Source of the DNA: Byssochlamys sp. IMV 00236
Lineage: Eukaryota; Ascomycota; Eurotiomycetes; Eurotiales; Thermoascaceae
Reading direction: 5' to 3'
DNA length: 25,667 nt
Assembly: GCA_001931875.2 (NCBI GenBank)
Contig: MSJH02000499.1
Location: forward strand, 1-25,667
Shown here: positions 19,950 to 25,667 of the stretch, piece by piece
Numbering within the stretch: the first letter of the stretch is position 1
Layout: each line of letters starts with the position of its first letter
Position numbers and translations under genes: made by a program
The notes under the pieces: generated by a model
The model's database searches: none
What the model was told of the DNA's origin: nothing
The model's input: the letters and a program-made list of their open reading frames with translations, nothing else

Positions 19950-20392
19950 TCCACGTGGTTAAGCCAAAGGATATGCATATGTAAACAAAGATAAAGTTTA
20001 CAAGATGTATTCCCCCCTTCTTTTTTTTTTTCCCAAGTATTCTTTTTTTCCCTTTTATTTTTATGCAGGATGAGATGTCCAATCAATTTGCGTATAGATA
20101 AAAGAAATTTATATTTTTCCCATAGATATTATCTATATTTTTCAAATGGAATCCATGGTAACTGGCTTACATAAATCAAGCGTTTCTTTTTTCTTGTGTC
20201 ACTATCCAGTTTTTATGTTTTATACTTTATTTAGCAATCAGTGCAACGAAATCGACACACTAATCTTATTCCCGGATATGGGTTACCCGAAACATGATAG
20301 ATGCTGCATATAAAAAGGCTTTTTTTTTATTTTTATTTGCTTTTTCTTGTCTTTCTAATTTTACGTGAATCTTTCTTTAAAATACTCAAGAT
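19950..20392 (+). promoter_or_regulatory. GATA-factor upstream region
   Basis: The first ~150 bp is the AT/T-rich 3' flank of the SCA7 gene. A TATA box (TATAAAAAGG, 20309-20318) sits about 75-85 bp before the ATG at 20393, followed by a T-rich leader. No other gene seen. Confidence 0.45.
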
Positions 20393-21340
20393 ATGAATAA
20401 CAATGATAAATTAACATTACCACCCATTTCAACAATGGATCGACCACCATCTGCTAGTTCTAGTTCATCATTTTTATCAACATCATTACCTACTCCAAGA
20501 TTAGAGCATTGGTCATCACCACCATTTATAAATAGACAACCTAATGAACCAGATAAATTGAATAAAGATATTAATGAAGTAGTATACCAATGTAATATAA
20601 TCTGTGATAATATGGTTCAAGGAAAAGGGCAGTTTTTACATTTACAATCACAGCAAGATATGGCATCAACAAGATTATGGTTAGATGATATGGTGAATAG
20701 AGCTAATGAAGTGCTGAATGCGTTATTAAGATTAAGAAAATACCAAATGGCTGCAGAGCAAACGCGTGCTTCAAGTAGTGAAGCATCGTTCAATCAACAA
20801 GAATCCACATCATCATCAAGACAGCGTAAAAGAGTGGTAAACCGTCCTTCTTTTTTTTTTTTTTTTTTTTTCGATCAGTAATATCTGAGTTACTTATGAT
20901 TTTGTAGCAGAAAAGACCTGCGTTCCAAGGAAGATGTCATTCATGTAATATATCTGAAACACCAGAATGGCGACGAGGTCCTGATGGTGCACGTACTCTC
21001 TGTAATGCCTGCGGATTGCGTAAATATTGTTTATAATACTTGAGCCTTAGTTCTAATTCTCCTTGTAGATTATGCAAAGCTAACTAAAAAGCAACAACAA
21101 CAACAAACACAACTACTACAAATAATGAAAGCACAACAACAAGAACAAGAGCAAGAACAACAACAACAACAAGAAGAACAGCAGTCTCCGCAGCAACATC
21201 AATATCAACATTCATATCAACAACAAGAGGAACAAATGGTACTGAGTCATTCTATTTCATCTGCAGATGAACTATCTAGAAAAATGACTCCACCAAGAGA
21301 TGACGATGACATTAGTCTAGATAGATTGTCAACAGGTTAA
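20393..21340 (+). CDS. GATA-type zinc-finger transcription factor
   Basis: Three exons: 20393-20836, 20908-21019 and 21069-21340, phases consistent, 275 aa. The N-terminus is Ser/Pro-rich. Residues ~60-125 form a predicted helical region ([20 protein letters not shown], then [20 protein letters not shown]) of unknown role. The single finger is C158-x2-C161-x18-C180-x2-C183 ([18 protein letters not shown]...LCNACGLHYAK), the 18-residue-loop fungal form that binds GATA sites. It is preceded by a basic patch, RQRKRVQKRP, split by intron 1. The tail is strongly Gln-rich ([10 protein letters not shown], then [15 protein letters not shown]) and ends in an acidic stretch (DDDDISLD). There is no PAS domain, so it is not a full WC-2 photoreceptor partner. 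Intron 1 contains a ~20-nt T-run. Target pathway not predictable from sequence. Confidence 0.9.
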
Positions 21341-21745
21341 AAAATGTCATTTAAGGTAGTTTATTCCCGATTCGTTATTTGTAATATTTTGATGTGATAT
21401 TCCCACAAAGGCAACATCCCCTCATTATCTATGATCTATCTATCCAATAATATTCCATATCTTATTAATCTTCTTCTTGATAAATGCCCCTTGATTGATT
21501 GGCTATGAATACATATTCGTTATGAAATTCCCTTTTGAAGTTATTTTAGACTTTTTAATCAGTCAGTTGGTGAAACGGAGACGAAAAATGTGTTACATGC
21601 TCTCTGAACCACGCTTATTTTCCATATTTATAAATAAAAGACAAATAGAATACTTCTTCATATCTTTCTATGCTAGCATATATAATAATCTTCAATTCAA
21701 TTTTTTTCTGAAGTAGGATCAACCTAATCTGTGGATTAAATCCAT
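21341..21745. other. Intergenic, AT-rich
   Basis: 3' flank of the GATA gene (+) and of the nuclease-like ORF (-), which are convergent. A 73-codon plus-strand ORF at 21495-21716 is of hydrophobic AT-biased composition with no recognisable motif, and I do not call it. Confidence 0.45.
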
Positions 21746-22471
21746 CTACGATACCATGGGCAGGTGTGTCACATTTTTCGCTTCCGTTTCACCAACTGAC
21801 TGATTGTATGTCGTGCCTAGCAAGTACTCCTTTTTCTGCACAATTCTTTGTTTTTTATTGATGCTATCTACTCGGTTATCGTTTTCTTCAATTATTTCCT
21901 CAAATATTCTTTTAGCTTGATTTCTTAATCCTTTTATGGCCTCTTCTTGAATTTCTTTTGCAGTAGAAGATAATAACATTAAGGCTGCATCTGACCTATA
22001 ATGCTTTGGAATTTGATATAATTCGTGACGAGTAAGAAAGAGCCCTAGGGCAATCATAGGATTCAATGCCCCTTGATTTAAGTGATTAGATACAGCATTA
22101 GCACTCAGTAGCACACATTGTTTGGCCCAAAATTTGCAGCTTGCTTCGAGTAGAAGTCCATTTCTACTGATGGTAAATTCTCTTTGGAAGTCAACACTTG
22201 AGAAAGATTTGGTTACAACTACAAGAACAATGTGCAGTGCTTTGTAGCAGTTATAAGTATGAGATGCATACTTTATAAGCCTAAGCATAAAATCTTGATC
22301 AACCTGATATTGGAGTTCAATTAATATTGGTGGCAGTGATTCTGTTGTTCCAAATGGCGACGCGTAAACTATGTCCGATTTGCTACTATCAGCCCATTCA
22401 GTTTGGGGAAACACTACATGCACCAGAAATCCAGAAGTTAAATTAATTCTACGGGCACTACCTCTACGCAT
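21746..22471 (-). CDS. Putative PD-(D/E)XK nuclease-like protein, mucoralean family
   Basis: Single-exon ORF of 241 aa. Residues 33-54 read D33-IVYASPFGTTESLPPILI-E52-L-Q54, followed by YQVDQDFMLRLIKYASHTYN and then a hydrophobic strand ALHIVLVVVTKS. An Asp, a hydrophobic strand, E-x-Q and a following helix is the pattern of PD-(D/E)XK nucleases related to transposon and recombination proteins (Rpn-like). The rest is helical (NPMIALGLFLTRHELYQIPK, then EEAIKGLRNQAKRIFEEIIE). I recall similar proteins repeated in Mucorales, but cannot name a characterised one. The first ~20 codons (MRRGSARRINLTSGF) lie within the inverted-repeat element, which may also supply the promoter. Catalytic function is inferred from few residues. 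Confidence 0.6.
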   Translation of the reverse strand: MRRGSARRINLTSGFLVHVVFPQTEWADSSKSDIVYASPFGTTESLPPILIELQYQVDQDFMLRLIKYASHTYNCYKALHIVLVVVTKSFSSVDFQREFTISRNGLLLEASCKFWAKQCVLLSANAVSNHLNQGALNPMIALGLFLTRHELYQIPKHYRSDAALMLLSSTAKEIQEEAIKGLRNQAKRIFEEIIEENDNRVDSINKKQRIVQKKEYLLGTTYNQSVGETEAKNVTHLPMVS

Positions 22472-22695
22472 TACCTATAATCCCTTTCAGCAAAACCTTT
22501 GGATGTGTGGCGCTGCGTTAAGCATGACTTTATATAGTTGCCATATTGGTTTGTTTATCTTTTCAAGAAGAAGAGATAAAAAGAAATGTTGTTATTTATT
22601 TATTCTAATTTTATGTTGTCAATCGATCAAAAAAGACCACTTATGATAAATTCGTATTTACATTATTTAGCCTATTTTCTGGTGCATGTAGTGTT
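22410..22695 (-). mobile_element. Inverted-repeat element, right copy (286 bp)
   Basis: The outer repeat at 22673-22695 is, on the minus strand, identical over 23 nt to the outer repeat of the left copy (119-141). The inner repeat begins AACACTACATGCACCAGAAA at 22410-22429. The element reads toward the nuclease-like ORF and contains a TATA-like string (CTATATAAAG on the minus strand, near 22540-22531), the leader and the ATG at 22471. Interior similarity to 119-387 is patchy but collinear. A 4-nt length difference beside the inner repeat means the two copies are translated in different frames at their ends. Confidence 0.6.
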
Positions 22696-22789
22696 GACCT
22701 TGTTGAAAAAGGAAACACTTTACACCGAATTATCGGACCATTGTTCCCCGCTCTTTCTTTTTTTTTTCAATTTGCCAAGACAGATAAAA

Positions 22790-23416
22790 CTATTGTTTTA
22801 AATAATGTAACATAGCAACTCTCTTTCTAGACTCAGCTTTGGCTTTCTTTGCAATCTCTTTGCCAGGATCTTTCTTTTGTTCTTCCATCTTTCTCTGTCG
22901 TTCTATGGCCTTTCTTTCAATCTCTTGATGTGTATGGGTCACGACTTTACGTCCGCTGTTTTCATGTCCGATACAGAGCCTGTCTTGTTTAAACACAGTC
23001 GCTATAGGATGTCGTCGACCTTGTCCTTCTTTCCCTAACCCTTCCTTGTATTTCCATCCTTGTGATGTTAACATACGAAAGCCAACATTACTTCCTCCTA
23101 GTGTCAGCGTATCCACAGGCTCACATTCTATTTTTCTACTGACCATGTGAGCTGTACCTTGAATATGTCGTTTGTAATCAGCTTCAGTAATAGTCATCTC
23201 GCAACTTTCACACCAAATAGTCTTTTCAGCTGGAGGAGGAGACGGCGTAGCAGATGACTTGGTTGAGTTGATAATGTTTTTGTAAAGTGAAGCAACCTCA
23301 TCTCCATTCGAACTCTTTTGTTTCTTGATTGGCTGCTCAATCTCTTCATGTGCTGTTACAAATTCAACAGGTCGTACATATTTAGACACCCATCTGACTT
23401 CTGATGCATCCATCAT
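22790..23416 (-). CDS. Zinc-finger and G-patch protein (GPANK1-like, without ankyrin repeats)
   Basis: Single-exon ORF of 208 aa. After a polar N-terminus (MMDASEVRWVSKYVRPVEF) comes a U1/matrin-type C2H2 finger, C69-x2-C72-x11-H84-x5-H90 (WCESCEMTITEADYKRHIQG). A G-patch domain follows at ~110-150, with the spaced glycines and aromatic residues of the family (NVGFRMLTSQGWKYKEGLGK, EGQGRRHPIATVFKQDRL). The C-terminus is a highly charged helix (EIERKAIERQRKMEEQKK) of likely coiled-coil type. G-patch proteins commonly bind RNA and activate DEAH-box helicases, so a nuclear RNA-processing role is plausible. The order finger then G-patch resembles the C-terminal half of animal GPANK1. Either of the first two ATGs could start it. 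Confidence 0.85.
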   Translation of the reverse strand: MMDASEVRWVSKYVRPVEFVTAHEEIEQPIKKQKSSNGDEVASLYKNIINSTKSSATPSPPPAEKTIWCESCEMTITEADYKRHIQGTAHMVSRKIECEPVDTLTLGGSNVGFRMLTSQGWKYKEGLGKEGQGRRHPIATVFKQDRLCIGHENSGRKVVTHTHQEIERKAIERQRKMEEQKKDPGKEIAKKAKAESRKRVAMLHYLKQ

Positions 23417-24476
23417 GAAGTAAAAAAAAAAAAAAAAGTAACTGCGTGACTGTAGTGTCTACAGCTTATTTATCAGTAAAATTATGCAACTATTGGATGT
23501 TTCTTATGTTGAGATGAAGATCATTTTTATTTATTGAGAATATTAACGAATAACTAGACTCGTATTTCTAGTCAAACCTGGTGCTTGCAATGCATACTTT
23601 AAAAACGTGACATAGTTTACAAAGCTCACTATACTTTGACACCTTAAACTGTTCAGTCTGCCTCAGATAAGCCAGTGCCAAAAAGAAGTAAGAATATAAA
23701 AAGTATCATATCCGGCTAAAACGAGCCTGCCTTAATGACTGATCATGTTTCAGCAAGAACACGTCACATATACACCAAAGTTAAAGTGATTTATTACTCA
23801 AGTAGCCAGCGATTCTGATATGATATTAAAAGGAGTAATGTAGAGTTCATGCTTAAATATGAAAAAATTAAGTACGACAATAGTTTATCTCCCTTAAGTG
23901 CGTCAAGTCTAATGCATTATTAACGCCAGCTTCTTTATTGATCATACTTTGGGATCTGAATGTGATGATATTAAATCAAAATACAACATTATGACTTTAT
24001 AGGAAAGAAGGTGTAGCTGGATCTCTTTTTTTTAAGGAGCGTGGATAATAGTATAAGCGGTTCATTTCCGCATTAAATAGTCTACTTTAAGTTCTGAGAA
24101 AAGAAACGAGCATGCCATCATAAAATATGGAAAGCGGCTTCGAAAACATCATTTATTTTCAGATACAGACATACAGTGAAAGCAATCTGGTAGAACAGAG
24201 AAAAGAGGGAGAAGAAAAGAGAATAGGAGAGAAGAAAGAACAAACAACTGGACATGATATGTATTCACTTTGTACCCTGTCATAGCTCTTTACTAAGACC
24301 CCACAAGCTAAGAAATAGAAAGATATTGACAAGAACGTGAAAAAATCCGACATTTCGCGTCCATCCGTAGGAGGTCAAAAATTAAAAAGCAGTAAAGCTC
24401 TCGCAAAATCTGCTCACTTATTGACAGTGGCAAGAAGGACTACACAGGGGAATCTAGAGGCGCAACGGATGTGTAT

Positions 24477-24515
<39 letters not shown>

Positions 24516-25498
24516 CACATGGCCCCATTCTGAAGAAAAAGAAAGACCAAGCATGCATAAACTATAGAGAAAGAAGGCACAGAGTTGAATCCTTTGGTCT
24601 GGACTGATTCCAAAAAAAAGCGCGATGAAAAGGCTAATTTAATACTTGTCAGCATTTCAATAGACTAGAAAAGGAAATAACTGCAGACTAGACAAAATAG
24701 ACAAGTTGACAACACGGTTGAGGGACATTGTACATTATTTTTATAAAGTGATAAAAGTCATCTTTGTTATCCATTAAAAATATCTCTCTCTCTACGGCTT
24801 TCTAACAAAGGACCTTCATGAAAAGGTATTTTCACTTTTTTTTTCAAGGTATATCGGTATAATACCATAACAGGACTTTTAAAGAAAAGATAACTGTTCC
24901 TGCTTTTAGTAGTAATGTCTCACAAGTGGAGAACTTGTTCGGAGCATCAATTGAACAGGGTATATCTCCCTCTTTGTCTTGGTTTCTGTTCCTTCAATAT
25001 CTCTACTTGAAGTTGTTTGTCTCGATCTCCTTGTTTTATTTCATGTTTTGTATTCAATTGACATGTATGACACTTGTATTAACAATTATAGTTTATCGTT
25101 CTGTAATAGAATAATAGGAAAACAATAGAAACCTTCTTCTGTTCGGTGCCTTAGTTTTTGTGCTACCCAAAAAGTTTATTCTCTTTCTTTAAGAATAAGC
25201 AAGCAATCTCCTATTTTGTTTCAAAGGTTTTTAATCACATTGAAGCTGCATAAGACTGCATTTCATTTTTCGTACATAGAAACAGGTTCCACAAATCAAT
25301 ATAAGCTTTTTAGCTAGGTTCTATTTATATACCATTGCCACTGTTTATTTACATTAGCATCTCTTTTCTTTCAGTATGTTTCTATGATTATTCTACCCCC
25401 TCTTCTTCTTTAGCTCCTTATTACCATAGTAACAAATTTCCTCCTTCCCTTTTTTTTTTGGGGAGACAAAGAAAGGACAGAGAACAAGTGAAAATCAA
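23417..25498. other. Gene-poor region of about 2.1 kb
   Basis: No convincing gene on either strand. A (TC)n microsatellite lies at 24481-24509. A short ORF begins at ATG 24915 (MSHKWRTCSEHQLN, followed by a GGTATAT donor-like site), which could be a first exon, but I found no partner. The CT-rich and T-rich stretch at 25380-25460 probably belongs to the promoter of the gene at 25499. No tRNA-like signal found. Confidence 0.5.
24481..24509. repeat. (TC)n microsatellite
   Basis: An uninterrupted TC dinucleotide run of 29 nt in the intergenic region. Confidence 0.9.
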
Positions 25499-25667
25499 AT
25501 GATGAGTTTCCCTGAATTAGACTCAATTTCCTTAAAGGTAAAAATATACGACCCATTATTCCATTTTGCCTCTCTTTTTCTCTCTCTTTCTCTTTTACAC
25601 TTTAAGCTCTGACTCTTTTTGTGTTTAGTCTCGCTTGGGAAAAAGATTTTTTTCTTTAAAAAAAAAA
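25499..25667 (+). CDS. 5' end of a gene cut by the window edge
   Basis: An exon from 25499 to 25537 encodes MMSFPELDSISLK and ends in AAG followed by GTAAAA. A 91-nt intron with a long CT-rich tract ends TGTTTAG at 25628. The next exon continues in frame as SRLGKRFFSLKKK to the window end. The good donor, pyrimidine tract and acceptor, with matching phase, support a real gene, but too little is present to name it. A T-run and purine-rich leader precede the ATG. Confidence 0.45.

Noticed and set aside
24337..24567. ORF running through the (TC)n microsatellite
   Set aside because: The apparent Leu-Ser repeat is just the translated dinucleotide repeat.
1..25667. tRNA, rRNA, CRISPR, riboswitch or bacterial-type features
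   Set aside because: None seen by eye on either strand; the spliced eukaryotic genes make bacterial features implausible.

Overview
This is eukaryotic nuclear DNA, almost certainly from a Mucoromycota fungus (Mucorales type such as Mucor, Parasitella or Rhizopus). The sequence is AT-rich and gene-dense. It has many short GT-AG introns (mostly 36-85 nt), often with CTAAC/CTAAT-like branch sites, CT-rich promoter tracts, and members of uncharacterised protein families that I associate with Mucorales genomes. No rRNA, tRNA, CRISPR array or bacterial operon was seen. All family names come from motif recognition by eye; no database search was run. Splice models were checked for phase consistency by hand.

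Layout. 119-848: an inverted-repeat element fused to a broken mucoralean gene. 870-2216 (-): RNA polymerase I subunit Rpa49, 3 exons. 2419-3906 (-): a pseudo-GTPase of AIG1 type with a long Q/N/S-rich tail and a C-terminal CaaX box. 5001-5774: two weakly supported small genes facing each other. 6189-7626 (+): a family gene that is intact only in its 3' half. 8000-8464 (+): CRIPT, 4 exons. 8951-10376 (+): UPF0658-type multi-pass membrane protein, 6 exons. 10591-12266 (+): sulfite oxidase, 11 exons including a 6-nt micro-exon that carries the molybdenum-ligand cysteine. 12429-16935 (-): PDR-type ABC transporter of 1447 aa. 17534-18050: an 87-bp palindromic TA-flanked MITE and a dead Tc1/mariner transposase fragment. 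18360-18713: decayed coding sequence. 19146-19949 (+): SCA7-domain (Sgf73-like) SAGA protein. 20393-21340 (+): GATA zinc-finger factor. 21746-22471 (-): putative PD-(D/E)XK nuclease whose promoter and first ~20 codons lie in a second copy of the inverted-repeat element. 22790-23416 (-): zinc-finger plus G-patch protein. 23417-25498: long gene-poor stretch. 25499-end (+): first two exons of a truncated gene.

The genes do not form one pathway. They are ordinary nuclear housekeeping genes (Pol I transcription, SAGA, CRIPT, sulfite detoxification, drug efflux) interspersed with mobile-element debris. The most unusual signals are: (1) the ~270-290-bp inverted-repeat element at both ends of the window, which appears to give a 5' leader and start codon to two unrelated ORFs; (2) the pseudo-GTPase/CaaX protein; (3) the cysteine micro-exon of the sulfite oxidase.
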